Source: Verrucomicrobiia bacterium
Lineage (GTDB): Bacteria > Verrucomicrobiota > Verrucomicrobiia > Limisphaerales > Fontisphaeraceae
Length of the DNA stretch: 64,000 bases
Direction: 5' to 3'
NCBI GenBank assembly: GCA_026414565.1
Contig: JAOAIT010000037.1
Span: 37,617-101,616 of the forward strand
Shown here: one piece after another, positions 17,375 to 26,410 of the stretch
Numbering within the stretch: position 1 is the first letter of the stretch
Layout: each line of letters opens with the position of its first letter
Position numbers and translations under genes: made by a program
The notes under the pieces: model-generated
The model's database searches: none
What the model was told of the DNA's origin: nothing
The model's input: the letters and a program-made list of their open reading frames with translations, nothing else

Positions 17375-18970
17375 ATGCTTAACGAGCCGCAACAACAACC
17401 GATGGATGTGAATGACCCCGCCGGGGAGAAGCCACGCGCGCGCCGGCGAGAGGGCGTCCGGCAGGCGGCGGGCCGGGAAACGCCGGTGGACCGGCTGCCG
17501 CCCCATTCGTTGGAGGCGGAGCGCGCGGTGCTGGGGTGTCTTTTGTTGGATCCGCAGGAGGGGCTGGGGGCGTCCATTCAACGTTTCAAAGTCCAGCAGT
17601 TCCAAGAGGCGGTGGCGGGAGAGGGGGCGGGGGCCGAGGGCGGCGGGGGTTTCCGGTTCAAGGACCGGCGGCTGCGGGACAAGCATGAGATTTTTTACGA
17701 TCTCAAGCATCAGGTGATTTACGACAATCTGGTGCAGATGTTTGACCGGCGGGAGCCGATTGACATGGTCACCCTGCTGCAACGGCTGCAATCGCGGGGC
17801 GAGCTGGAGAAGGCCGGGGGGGCGGCGTATATCGCATCGTTGTTGGAGGCGGAGCATTCGCCGGCGAATCTGCAGTATTACATGGACATTGTCTGGGGGA
17901 AATACATCCTCCGGAAATTGCTCCATGCTTGCACGCACATCATTCAGAATGTGTATGATTACAAGGGGGATGTGGATGCGCTGCTGGACCAGGTGGAGAC
18001 GGACATCCTGCGCCTGAGTGAGGAGCGGGTGGAGGAGAAGTCCATGAAGATGCATGATCTGGTGATGCGCTCCATACAGATCATTGAGGAGCGGCACCAG
18101 CGCAAGGGGCAAATTACGGGGTTGTCCACCGGTTTTCCGGATTTGGACGACATGACGACGGGGCTGCATGGGGGGGAAATGTTCATCATTGCGGCGCGGC
18201 CGAGCATCGGCAAGACATCGCTGGCGATGAACATAGCCGAGCACGTGGCGCTGGAGTTGAAGCAGCCGGTGGGGATTTTCAGTCTGGAAATGACGGCGGA
18301 ATCGCTGGTGCTGCGCATGCTGTCCTCGCGGGCGCGGGTGAACGCGCAGAACCTGCGCTCGGGCTTCCTGAACTATGAGGATTTCCAGCGGCTGACCCAG
18401 CATGCGGGGGAGCTGAGCCAGGCGCCGCTGTACATTGATGACACGGCCAATCTGAGCATTTTGCAGCTTCGGGCGCGGGCGCGGCGGCTGCATCAGCAGT
18501 ATGGCATTCAACTTTTCGTCATTGACTACCTGCAACTCCTCCATTCTACTTCCTCCCGCGCAATGGAAAGCCGGCAACAGGAGATCGCCGACATTTCCAA
18601 AGGCATCAAGGCGCTGGCCAAGGAATTGAACGTGCCGATTATTGTCCTGAGCCAGCTCAACCGCGAGATGGAAAAACGCGAGAGCAAGCCGCGCCTGTCC
18701 GATTTGCGGGAATCGGGGTCCATCGAACAGGACGCTGACGTGGTGGGCCTGCTGTACCGGGCCGATCCGAAAAGCCCTTACAAGGCGGCCAACATGGACG
18801 GCGACGACGCGGGGGAGATGATGCAGGCGGAAGCCATCCCGGTGAATTTGCTGATTGCCAAGCAGCGCAACGGCCCCACCGGCGACATCCGCCTCATGTT
18901 TGTGAAGGGGTACACGCGGTTTGAATCGGTGGCGAAGGTGGAGCCGGAAGATGTGCCCGCAACCGGCTAG
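17375..18970 (+). CDS. dnaB: Replicative DNA helicase DnaB
   Basis: 531 residues from ATG 17375; an in-frame TTG at 17363 is the alternative. DnaB is the hexameric 5'-3' helicase of the replication fork. The N-terminal domain starts at LPPHSLEAERAVLGCLLLDP. The RecA-like motor has Walker A ARPSIGKTSLAMN (about residue 275), Walker B LFVIDYLQLL, and LSQLNREMEKRESKPRLSDL with the arginine-finger region ESGSIEQDADVV. The N-terminal domain carries an extra Gly/Ala-rich stretch (about residues 72-105, AVAGEGAGAEGGGGFRF), which lengthens the usual linker before EIFYDLKHQVIYDNL. No intein is present. It is followed 23 bases later by bamA. Confidence 0.95.
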   Translation: MLNEPQQQPMDVNDPAGEKPRARRREGVRQAAGRETPVDRLPPHSLEAERAVLGCLLLDPQEGLGASIQRFKVQQFQEAVAGEGAGAEGGGGFRFKDRRLRDKHEIFYDLKHQVIYDNLVQMFDRREPIDMVTLLQRLQSRGELEKAGGAAYIASLLEAEHSPANLQYYMDIVWGKYILRKLLHACTHIIQNVYDYKGDVDALLDQVETDILRLSEERVEEKSMKMHDLVMRSIQIIEERHQRKGQITGLSTGFPDLDDMTTGLHGGEMFIIAARPSIGKTSLAMNIAEHVALELKQPVGIFSLEMTAESLVLRMLSSRARVNAQNLRSGFLNYEDFQRLTQHAGELSQAPLYIDDTANLSILQLRARARRLHQQYGIQLFVIDYLQLLHSTSSRAMESRQQEIADISKGIKALAKELNVPIIVLSQLNREMEKRESKPRLSDLRESGSIEQDADVVGLLYRADPKSPYKAANMDGDDAGEMMQAEAIPVNLLIAKQRNGPTGDIRLMFVKGYTRFESVAKVEPEDVPATG

Positions 18971-18993
18971 TGTGCGACGGCAGGGTTTGATCT

Positions 18994-21363
18994 ATGATGA
19001 CATGGCTCAGGCAACAACCGCGCGGGGGCGCCCTTGGGTGGCTCGTGGCCGTGGTGTGCAGCGGATGGCTCTGGACGGCGCCGCTGGGCGCGCAAACCGC
19101 GCCGGTGGTGCGGAAGGTGACCATTGACTACGTGGGGCCGGCCACGGTGAGCGAGCCGATGATCCGCTCGCACATCCGGGTCAAACCGGGGGACAGCTAC
19201 CTGCAGGCCAACACCAGCGAGGACATCCGCTCCCTGTACGGCACCGGCCAGTTCCGGCAGGTGGTGGTGGAGCCGATCGCCCTGCCCGACGGCATTGAGC
19301 TGGTGTATCACATCATCGGCAAACCGCGGCTGACCTCCATCAAGTTTGAGGGCAACAAGAAATACTCGGAGAGCAAGCTCAGCAAGAAGGTCAGCTCCAA
19401 GGTGGGGGAGCCGTTGGACGAAGCCAAGATCTTCAATGACACGCTGGAGCTGCAGAAGTTTTATCAAAAGAGCGGGTACCATCAGACGACGGTCACCAAC
19501 CTGGTGTCCATTGACGAGCGCGCCGGGCGGGGGACGGTGACGTTCCAGATTAACGAAAGCCCGAAGATCAAAATCGAGCGGGTGGAGTTTGTGGGGGCAC
19601 AGCAACTCAAGGAATCCAAGCTGCGGAGGGTGGTGAAGACGCGCAAGCGGTGGTTTTTCTCGTGGCTGACCGGCTCGGGGCGGTTGAAGGATGACGTGCT
19701 GGAGGATGACCGGGAGCGGCTGGCGGATCATTACCGCAACGAGGGGTACATTGATTTTGATTTGCAGGATGTGAAAGTGGATTCCACCGGTCCCAAGAGC
19801 GTGGTGGTGCGGTTTGTGCTGACCGAGGGGCGGCAATACAAGGTGGGCGACGTCGCGTTCAAGGGCAATACGCTGTTTTCCAATGAAGAGCTGGCGCGCA
19901 CCCTCAAGATGGGCGCCGGGGAAATCTTCAAGCCCAAGGGACTGGAGCGGGATTTGGAGGCGCTGCGGGATCGTTACGGCGCCCGGGGGTATATTGATGC
20001 CACGGTGGTGCCGCTCAAAAATCCCAACGTCGAGCGGGGGACGATGGATTTGACCTACCAGATTGAGGAAGGCCAGCAGGTGTTCATTGAGAAGATTGAG
20101 ATCAAGGGCAATACCAAGACCAAGGACAAGGTGATCCGCCGGGAGCTGGCGGTGGCGCCGGGCGAGGTGTTTGACATGACCCGGGTGAAGCTCAGCCAGC
20201 GGCGGCTGGAGGGGTTGCAATATTTTGAGAAGGTGGACGCCCGCGCCGAGCAGCCCGGCCCCACGGATCCGCCCAACCGGCGCAACCTGGTGGTGTCGGT
20301 GGACGAGAAGAACACCGGCCATTTCACCCTGGGCGCCGGCTTCAGCTCGATTGACAGCCTCATTGGTTATGTGGAGGTGCGGCAGAGCAATTTTGATTTG
20401 TTCAAACCGCCCCGGTTTGAAGGTGGCGGGCAGAAGATGCGCCTGCGGGCCACGCTGGGGACGGTGCGGCAGGACTACCTGATCTCGTTCATTGAGCCGT
20501 GGTTTTTGGAGCGCAAACTGACGTTGGGGGTGGACTTGTATCACCGCGTGCTGAACTACGTCAGCCTCAATGATCTGTATGACGAGCGGCGCACGGGGGC
20601 GCGGCTGAGCCTGAGCCGGGCGCTGGGGACCGATTTGTTGATTGGTTCGGTGGCCTACACCATCGAGCGGGTGGGGGTGGTGAATGTGAATCCCAACGCC
20701 TCGCAGGTGATTCAGGACGAGGCGGGTTACCGGCTGGTTTCCAAGGTGGGCGCGAGCCTGACGTACGACACGCGGGATCACGCGTTGATGCCCACCCGCG
20801 GCCATCGCGTGGAGCTGTTCTCCGAGGTGGCCGGCGGGCCCTTCATGGGGGACACCGATTATTACAAGGTGGAGCTGCGCGGCGTGCAGTATTTCCGGGG
20901 CTTCCACCCCAGCCACATCGTGGAGGTGGCGGCGCGGGCGGGGTCCATGGCGCCATTTGGGGACTCGAAGCGCGTGCCGTTGTTTGACCGGTTTTTCCTG
21001 GGCGGCCTGTACTCGTTGCGGGGTTTTGACTACCGCGAGGTGGGGCCCAAGGATGTGAATGGCGAGCCGATTGGGGGCAACACCTACTGGTTTGGCTCGG
21101 TGGAATATTCCATTCCCATTATTCAGCAGGTGCGCTTTGCGGTGTTTTATGACATCGGCAATGTGTATGCCCAGTCCTGGAGTTTCAACCACAACAGCCT
21201 GCTGGGGGAGAAATTTTACAATGACAACTGGGGCGTGGGCATCCGGCTGAATCTGCCCATTGGGCCGATGCGGTTTGACTTTGGCGTGCCGATCACCACC
21301 GACAGCCGCAATGACAGCAGCGGCAAATTCCAGTTTGGGGTGGGGTACACCCGTGAATTTTGA
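18994..21363 (+). CDS. bamA: Outer membrane protein assembly factor BamA
   Basis: A 789-residue Omp85 protein that folds beta-barrel proteins into the outer membrane. After a signal peptide (LGWLVAVVCSGWLWTAPLGA) come successive POTRA domains with their typical starts (RKVTIDYVGPATVSEPMI, TSIKFEGNKKYSESKLSK, IERVEFVGAQQLKESKLR, VGDVAFKGNTLFSNEELA, IEKIEIKGNTKTKDKVIR), five in all, from residue 35 to about 415. A 16-strand barrel follows, including the loop-6 motif SLRGFDYREVGP and the C-terminal signal ending YTREF. The final Phe is the usual barrel-recognition residue. The gene sits between dnaB and the ompH/skp chaperone gene, a frequent partner of bamA. Confidence 0.96.
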   Translation: MMTWLRQQPRGGALGWLVAVVCSGWLWTAPLGAQTAPVVRKVTIDYVGPATVSEPMIRSHIRVKPGDSYLQANTSEDIRSLYGTGQFRQVVVEPIALPDGIELVYHIIGKPRLTSIKFEGNKKYSESKLSKKVSSKVGEPLDEAKIFNDTLELQKFYQKSGYHQTTVTNLVSIDERAGRGTVTFQINESPKIKIERVEFVGAQQLKESKLRRVVKTRKRWFFSWLTGSGRLKDDVLEDDRERLADHYRNEGYIDFDLQDVKVDSTGPKSVVVRFVLTEGRQYKVGDVAFKGNTLFSNEELARTLKMGAGEIFKPKGLERDLEALRDRYGARGYIDATVVPLKNPNVERGTMDLTYQIEEGQQVFIEKIEIKGNTKTKDKVIRRELAVAPGEVFDMTRVKLSQRRLEGLQYFEKVDARAEQPGPTDPPNRRNLVVSVDEKNTGHFTLGAGFSSIDSLIGYVEVRQSNFDLFKPPRFEGGGQKMRLRATLGTVRQDYLISFIEPWFLERKLTLGVDLYHRVLNYVSLNDLYDERRTGARLSLSRALGTDLLIGSVAYTIERVGVVNVNPNASQVIQDEAGYRLVSKVGASLTYDTRDHALMPTRGHRVELFSEVAGGPFMGDTDYYKVELRGVQYFRGFHPSHIVEVAARAGSMAPFGDSKRVPLFDRFFLGGLYSLRGFDYREVGPKDVNGEPIGGNTYWFGSVEYSIPIIQQVRFAVFYDIGNVYAQSWSFNHNSLLGEKFYNDNWGVGIRLNLPIGPMRFDFGVPITTDSRNDSSGKFQFGVGYTREF

Positions 21364-21394
21364 ACTTTCCTGGTTTGAACCCGTCTAATCTCCC

Positions 21395-22039
21395 ATGAAT
21401 GTGCGCATGATATTGCTGGCGGCCCTGGTGGCCGGCACCCTCACCCTTGCTGCAGCGCCGGCCCCCGCGCCGGCGGGCGCGCTGCGTGTGGCGGGGGTGG
21501 ATTTGAAGAAGCTGTTTGAAAATTATTGGCGCACCAAACAGGCCAACAACAACCTCCAGAATCAGCGCGAGGAGATGCTCAAGGAGCGCAACGCCTACAC
21601 CGATCGCCTGAAAAAGGCGGACGAGGAGTACCGCAAATTGCTGGAGGCGGCCAATGACCAGGTCATCTCCGCCGAGGAACGGAACAAACGCAAAAAGGCC
21701 GCCGAGGAGAAACTGGTGGAGTTGAAGCAAATCGAGGGGGCGACCGAGCAATTCTTGCGCAACGCGGCCAGCACGTTGCAGGAGACCGAGGCGCGGATGC
21801 GCAACAACATCGTCAAGGAGCTCAAGGAAGCCATTGCCGCCAAGGCCAAAGTGGCGGGTTACACCCTGGTGATTGATTTGTCGGCGGATACGCCGGTGGG
21901 CACGCAGGTTTTTCTGTATTCGGCGATTGAGGACATCACCGAGACGCTGACCGCCGAGTTGAACGCCAAAGCTCCGCCCGGCGCCCTGGAGGACCGCCCC
22001 CGCACCAATGCTCCGCCGGCCTCCGGGAAGTCCAAATAA
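21395..22039 (+). CDS. OmpH/Skp-family periplasmic chaperone
   Basis: 214 residues. A signal peptide (NVRMILLAALVAGTLTLAAA) is followed by LRVAGVDLKKLFENYWRTKQ, the family's start. A long charged coiled coil runs from about residue 45 to 140 (QNQREEMLKERNAYTDRLKK), and the chain returns with YTLVIDLSADTPVG. Skp/OmpH holds unfolded outer-membrane proteins in the periplasm and hands them to BamA, which is encoded 31 bases upstream. The proline-rich C-terminal tail is unremarkable. The family is clear, but the symbol skp is not assigned because the sequence is distant from the E. coli protein. Confidence 0.88.
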   Translation: MNVRMILLAALVAGTLTLAAAPAPAPAGALRVAGVDLKKLFENYWRTKQANNNLQNQREEMLKERNAYTDRLKKADEEYRKLLEAANDQVISAEERNKRKKAAEEKLVELKQIEGATEQFLRNAASTLQETEARMRNNIVKELKEAIAAKAKVAGYTLVIDLSADTPVGTQVFLYSAIEDITETLTAELNAKAPPGALEDRPRTNAPPASGKSK

Positions 22040-22156
22040 AGGCGGGCGGGGGAGAGCAGCCGGAGCCGCCCGGCCATCCGCATTGAATCCGCAGCTTGCC
22101 GGCGCCGTAAGGGCCATGGCCGGTGCGGCGGGCCGGGCGCAGAAGGATGTCAGTCT

Positions 22157-23479
22157 ATGAAGCCATTCTGGAAGTGCATTCCTGGTTCGGTCACGGCCCC
22201 GCAAGGATTTCTGGCGGCGGGGGGGTTTTGCGACATCAAGCGTCTGGGCACCGGCAAAGGATCGGACAAGGGCCGGAAACGGGATTTGGCGCTCATTGTT
22301 TCCACCGAGCCGGCGCGGGCGGCGGGCATGTTCACCACCAACCAGGTCTGCGCGGCGCCGGTGAAAGTGTGCCGTGAGCATTTGCGGGGCGGGACGGTGC
22401 AGGCCATCGTGGCCAACAGCGGCAATGCCAACGCCTGCACCGGCGCACAGGGCCTGCGGGATGCGCGGCAGATGGCGGCCCTTGCGGCGCGCTCGCTGCA
22501 GGTGGAGCCGCGCCAGGTGCTGGTGGCGTCCACGGGCCGGATTGGGGTGCTCATGCCGATGGATCGCGTGCAGGCGGGCATTGAGGCCGCCGCCCAGCTT
22601 TTGGGCGATGCCCCGGAGCACGCGGCCGAGGCCGCCGAGGCCATCATGACCAGCGATACGCGCCCCAAGCAGATGGCCGTCGAGTTCAAGGTGGGCGGCG
22701 CCACGGTGCGATTGGGGGGGATTTGCAAGGGTGCGGGCATGATCCAGCCGGGCATGAGCCCGACCGGCGCACGCCCGGCTTCGCGGCCGTTGCATGCCAC
22801 CATGTTGTGCTTCATCACCACGGACGCCGCCATTGCGCGGCCGGCGTTGCAGACCGCCCTGCGCGAGGCCGTGGCGGCCAGTTTCAATCGCATCACGGTG
22901 GACGGCGACATGAGCACCAATGACACCGTCTTGATTCTGGCCAACGGCCGGGCGGGCAATCGCGAAATTCGGGGTGGCCGGGAATTGGCGACGTTTCAGG
23001 CGGCGTTGAATCATGTGTGTCTGGAGCTGGCCAAGATGATTGTGCGCGACGGTGAAGGGGTGACACGCTTTGTCACCGTGCATGTGCACGGGGCGCGCCA
23101 TGCCGCCGATGCCGACGCCGCGGCCCGGGCGGTGGCCAACAGCGCCCTGGTGAAGACCAGTTGGTGCGGGGGGGATCCCAACTGGGGCCGGATCATGGAC
23201 GCCCTGGGTTATTCGCCGGCGCGGGTGGCGGAGGAGAAGGTGGACATTGCCTACCGCCGTCCCGGCAGCCGCAAGCTGTGGTATAGCGTGAAAAAAGGGC
23301 AGCCGACCAAGGTCAGTTTTGCCACGCTCTGCCAGGTGGTGGCGGAGAAGGAGTTTGAACTGCACATCTTCCTGAACCTGGGCCGCGGGGAGGCGATGAT
23401 GTACACCTGCGATTTGACGGAGGCCTACGTGGATTTCAACAAGGGCGATGTGTCCAACCCAGCCGCGCTGGGCGGCTGA
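22157..23479 (+). CDS. argJ: Bifunctional ornithine acetyltransferase / N-acetylglutamate synthase
   Basis: A 440-residue Ntn-hydrolase-fold enzyme that transfers acetyl from N-acetylornithine to glutamate in the cyclic arginine pathway. It self-cleaves before a Thr to give alpha and beta chains. Here the nucleophile is T215 in HATMLCFITTDA. Other conserved parts are AAGMFTTNQVCAAPV, VANSGNANACTGAQG, STGRIGVLMPMDRV, GGICKGAGMIQPGM, TVDGDMSTNDTV and SWCGGDPNWGRIMDALGY. Unusually, about 13 residues (SPTGARPASRPLH) are inserted between GMIQPGM and ATML, where homologues run straight on. The argB gene follows 17 bases later. Whether it also uses acetyl-CoA cannot be told from sequence. Confidence 0.94.
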   Translation: MKPFWKCIPGSVTAPQGFLAAGGFCDIKRLGTGKGSDKGRKRDLALIVSTEPARAAGMFTTNQVCAAPVKVCREHLRGGTVQAIVANSGNANACTGAQGLRDARQMAALAARSLQVEPRQVLVASTGRIGVLMPMDRVQAGIEAAAQLLGDAPEHAAEAAEAIMTSDTRPKQMAVEFKVGGATVRLGGICKGAGMIQPGMSPTGARPASRPLHATMLCFITTDAAIARPALQTALREAVAASFNRITVDGDMSTNDTVLILANGRAGNREIRGGRELATFQAALNHVCLELAKMIVRDGEGVTRFVTVHVHGARHAADADAAARAVANSALVKTSWCGGDPNWGRIMDALGYSPARVAEEKVDIAYRRPGSRKLWYSVKKGQPTKVSFATLCQVVAEKEFELHIFLNLGRGEAMMYTCDLTEAYVDFNKGDVSNPAALGG

Positions 23480-23496
23480 GATTGCGGGAGGTGATT

Positions 23497-24372
23497 ATGG
23501 AAACACTGATTGCCAAAGCGCACACCCTGCTGGAGGCCCTGCCGTACATCCAGCGGTACAGCGGCGCCACCTTTGTGGTGAAATATGGCGGCAGCTTCAT
23601 GGACTCCCCCGATCCGGAGGTGCGGCAGAGTGTGGCGCGGGACATTGTGTTTCTGGAGGCGGTGGAGATCAATCCGGTGGTGGTGCATGGCGGGGGCAAG
23701 GCCATCACCCGCGCCATGGATGCCGCCGGGTTGAAGGCGCACTTTGTGCAGGGCATGCGGGTGACCGATGCCGCCACGGTGGAGGTGGTGGATCGCGTGC
23801 TGTCGCGCGAGATCAATCCGGAGATAGTGCGCACCATTCAGACCTTGGGCGGGCTGGCGCGGGGCTTTGCGGGCACGGACATTTTCACCTGCCGCAAGCT
23901 GGAGATGGAAGGGCCGGACGGGCGGCCGGTGGATTTGGGCTATGTGGGGGAGGTGGTGGCGGTCAACACCGAGCCGTTGCTGGAGTGCATTGCCAGGGGC
24001 ATCACGCCGGTGATCAGCCCCACGGCGCGGGGCGAGGACGGCCACGTGTACAACTGCAATGCCGACGTGGCGGCGGCGATGACGGCCATTGCGCTGAAGG
24101 CCCGGCGGCTGGTGTTCATGAGCGATGTGCCGGGGTTGTTGCGCGATCCGAAAGACCCCGCCACGGTCATTCCGCATCTGCGCATCAGCGAGGTGCCGGC
24201 CCTCAAGCAGGCCGGCATTATTGACAAGGGCATGATTCCCAAGGTGGACAGCGCCGTGGCGGCCATCAAGGCTGGCGTGGAAAAGGTCTCCTTTGTGGAC
24301 GGCCGCGTGCCGCATGCCGTTTTGTTGGAAATTTTTACTGACGAGGGTGTGGGCACCGAGGTGGTGCGGTAG
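23497..24372 (+). CDS. argB: Acetylglutamate kinase
   Basis: 291 residues. ArgB phosphorylates N-acetylglutamate, the second step of arginine synthesis. The amino-acid-kinase fold shows VVKYGGSFM (phosphate-binding), VVVHGGGKAITRAMDAAG, FVQGMRVTD, YNCNADVAAAMTAIALKA and GMIPKVDSAVAAIKAGV. A good Shine-Dalgarno (gggagg, 23486-23491) five bases before ATG 23497 fixes the start. The protein has the N-terminal helix (TLIAKAHTLLEALPYIQRYS) found in arginine-inhibited hexameric kinases, so feedback control by arginine is likely. It lies 17 bases after argJ and is probably co-transcribed with it. Confidence 0.95.
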   Translation: METLIAKAHTLLEALPYIQRYSGATFVVKYGGSFMDSPDPEVRQSVARDIVFLEAVEINPVVVHGGGKAITRAMDAAGLKAHFVQGMRVTDAATVEVVDRVLSREINPEIVRTIQTLGGLARGFAGTDIFTCRKLEMEGPDGRPVDLGYVGEVVAVNTEPLLECIARGITPVISPTARGEDGHVYNCNADVAAAMTAIALKARRLVFMSDVPGLLRDPKDPATVIPHLRISEVPALKQAGIIDKGMIPKVDSAVAAIKAGVEKVSFVDGRVPHAVLLEIFTDEGVGTEVVR

Positions 24373-24469
24373 GTGCAGGGGTTGCGGTGGGCGCCGGCGG
24401 CGGGGGCCTGCCAGACCATTTCGGCATTGACTGAAGCAGGGGTTTTGAAATGTTTGGGACACGTTTTTT

Positions 24470-26017
24470 ATGGCGAAAATTCAACGCGCTTTACTCTCGG
24501 TGTCAGACAAGACGGGGCTGATCCCGCTGGCGCAAACCCTCGTGGCAGCCGGGGTCGAGCTGATTTCCACCGGCGGCACGGCCCGGGCCCTGCGGGAAGC
24601 CGGGCTGCCGGTCAAGGACATCAGCGCCCACACTGGGTTTCCGGAGATGATGGACGGGCGGGTCAAGACGCTGCATCCCAAGATACACGGGGGGTTGTTG
24701 TGCATCCGGGGCAATCCGGAGCACGAGGCGGCGGCGCGGCAGCATGACATTGCGATGATTGATCTGGTGGTGGTCAACTTGTACCCCTTTGAGCAGACGG
24801 TGGCGCGGCCGAATGTGACCCTGCACGAAGCCATAGAAAACATTGACATTGGCGGGCCGTCCATGCTGCGCAGCGCGGCCAAGAATCATGAGAGCGTGAC
24901 GGTGGTGGTGGATCCCGCCGATTATGGCGTGGTGGCCGAGCAAATCCAGGCCCGGGGCGAGACCACGCTGGAATTGCGCCGCCGGCTGGCGGCCAAGGTG
25001 TTTGCCCGCACCGCCGCGTATGATGCGGCGATCGCCGCGCATCTGACGGCGCAGTTTGAGGGGGCGGCGGCCCTGCCGCCGGCGCTGGTCCTTTCTGCGC
25101 CGCTGGTGCAGCCGCTGCGCTACGGGGAGAATCCACATCAGGCGGCCGCGTTGTATGGGGGGTTCAAATCTTTCTATCAGCAGCTCCATGGCAAGGAGCT
25201 TTCGTACAATAACATCCTGGATTTGACGGCGGCGGCGCATTTGATGGCGGAATTTGAGGGGCAGCCGCCCACGCTGGCCATTTTGAAGCATACCAACCCC
25301 TGCGGGGTGGGGCAGGGGGCCACCTTGCGCGAGGCGTGGGAGAAGGCCTACGCCACCGACCGGCAGGCGCCCTTCGGCGGCATTATTGCGGTGAACCATC
25401 CGCTGGATGCCGCCTGTGCGGAGGCCATCGCGGAGATTTTCAGCGAGGTCATCATCGCCCCCGCCTTTGCGGAGGAGGCGCTGGCGATATTGCAGAAGAA
25501 AAAGAATTTGCGCTTGATTCAGGTGTTGAAATCGCCGTTGACCGGCAGCGCCTGGGAAGTGCGCAGCGTGGGGGCCAATGCCTATTTGTGGCAGCAGCGG
25601 GACCTTACCATCGCGGCGCGCTCCCAGATGAAGGTGGTGACCCGGCGCGCGCCCACCGAGGCGGAATGGCAGGCCATGCTTTTTGGGTGGCGGGTGGTCA
25701 AGCACGTGAAGTCCAACGCCATCGTGTATGCCGCGGCCGACCGCACACTGGGCATTGGCGCGGGGCAGATGAGCCGGGTGGACGCCAGCCGCATTGCGGT
25801 GTGGAAGGCGGGAGAAGCCCAGTTGTCCCTGCAGGGCAGCGTGGTGTGCAGCGATGCCTTCTTCCCCTTCCCGGATGGTTTGGTGGCCGCCGCCGAGGCC
25901 GGAGCCACTGCGGCCATACAACCGGGTGGTTCCCTGCGGGATGCGGAGGTCATCGCGGCGGCTGATGCCCGGGGCATGGCCATGGTGTTCACCGGGATGC
26001 GGCATTTCCGCCACTGA
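24470..26017 (+). CDS. purH: Bifunctional AICAR formyltransferase / IMP cyclohydrolase
   Basis: A 515-residue enzyme for the last two steps of IMP synthesis. The N-terminal IMP cyclohydrolase domain (about 1-195) has [55 protein letters not shown] and [18 protein letters not shown]. The C-terminal formyltransferase domain has [15 protein letters not shown], the catalytic Lys-His pair in [38 protein letters not shown] and the end motif [10 protein letters not shown]. Its length is normal. It begins about 100 bases after argB, and the upstream spacer shows no purine-riboswitch-like structure. Confidence 0.96.
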   Translation: MAKIQRALLSVSDKTGLIPLAQTLVAAGVELISTGGTARALREAGLPVKDISAHTGFPEMMDGRVKTLHPKIHGGLLCIRGNPEHEAAARQHDIAMIDLVVVNLYPFEQTVARPNVTLHEAIENIDIGGPSMLRSAAKNHESVTVVVDPADYGVVAEQIQARGETTLELRRRLAAKVFARTAAYDAAIAAHLTAQFEGAAALPPALVLSAPLVQPLRYGENPHQAAALYGGFKSFYQQLHGKELSYNNILDLTAAAHLMAEFEGQPPTLAILKHTNPCGVGQGATLREAWEKAYATDRQAPFGGIIAVNHPLDAACAEAIAEIFSEVIIAPAFAEEALAILQKKKNLRLIQVLKSPLTGSAWEVRSVGANAYLWQQRDLTIAARSQMKVVTRRAPTEAEWQAMLFGWRVVKHVKSNAIVYAAADRTLGIGAGQMSRVDASRIAVWKAGEAQLSLQGSVVCSDAFFPFPDGLVAAAEAGATAAIQPGGSLRDAEVIAAADARGMAMVFTGMRHFRH

Positions 26018-26124
26018 GCCGTGACCGGCGGCAGGTAAGGCGAATATCCGCTTGCCGCATGGGGGCTTTGGGCTTAGGTTTCCCCTGCGACGCCTGACGA
26101 CGGCGCAGATTGAAAGAAGTAATT

Positions 26125-26382
26125 ATGCAAAATTCAATGACGTTGCTGGCCATGCTTGGCTCGGCAGAGATTATCGGCATTTTAATCATCTGCCTGCTGC
26201 TGTTCGGCGCGAAGAAAATTCCCGAATTGATGAAGGGCTTGGGGACGGGCATCAAAGAATTCAAGAAGGCTTCACGCGAAGTGCAGGAGGAGATTAATCA
26301 CGCGGTGGAAAGCGAGCCGCCTCCGCCGCCGCCAAAAAAGCCGGCCCCGCAATCCAGTTCCAACCCTCCGGCCTCGGCCTGA
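26125..26382 (+). CDS. tatA: Sec-independent protein translocase TatA
   Basis: An 85-residue single-span protein that forms the pore-like component of the twin-arginine translocase. It shows the classical pattern: a short periplasmic N-terminus, a membrane helix ([19 protein letters not shown]), the FGAKKIPEL hinge, then an amphipathic helix ([18 protein letters not shown]) and a Pro-rich charged tail. ATG 26125 follows an aaagaagt ribosome-binding sequence; ATG 26137 is a second option. tatC follows after 28 bases, so the two form a tatAC operon. No tatB is visible, which suits a minimal TatAC system. Confidence 0.93.
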   Translation: MQNSMTLLAMLGSAEIIGILIICLLLFGAKKIPELMKGLGTGIKEFKKASREVQEEINHAVESEPPPPPPKKPAPQSSSNPPASA

Positions 26383-26410
26383 CCGGCCGTTGATTCACGG
26401 TTTTTAAGCC

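Noticed and set aside
18967..21192. 741-codon antisense frame over bamA
   Set aside because: bamA on the plus strand shows POTRA and barrel motifs; the antisense text is His/Pro/Arg-rich, as expected from GC-rich codon bias.
24373..24469. Purine riboswitch or PurR-type operator before purH
   Set aside because: No three-way junction with the conserved purine-aptamer loops and no clear inverted repeat; only an isolated TTGACT without a good -10 box.
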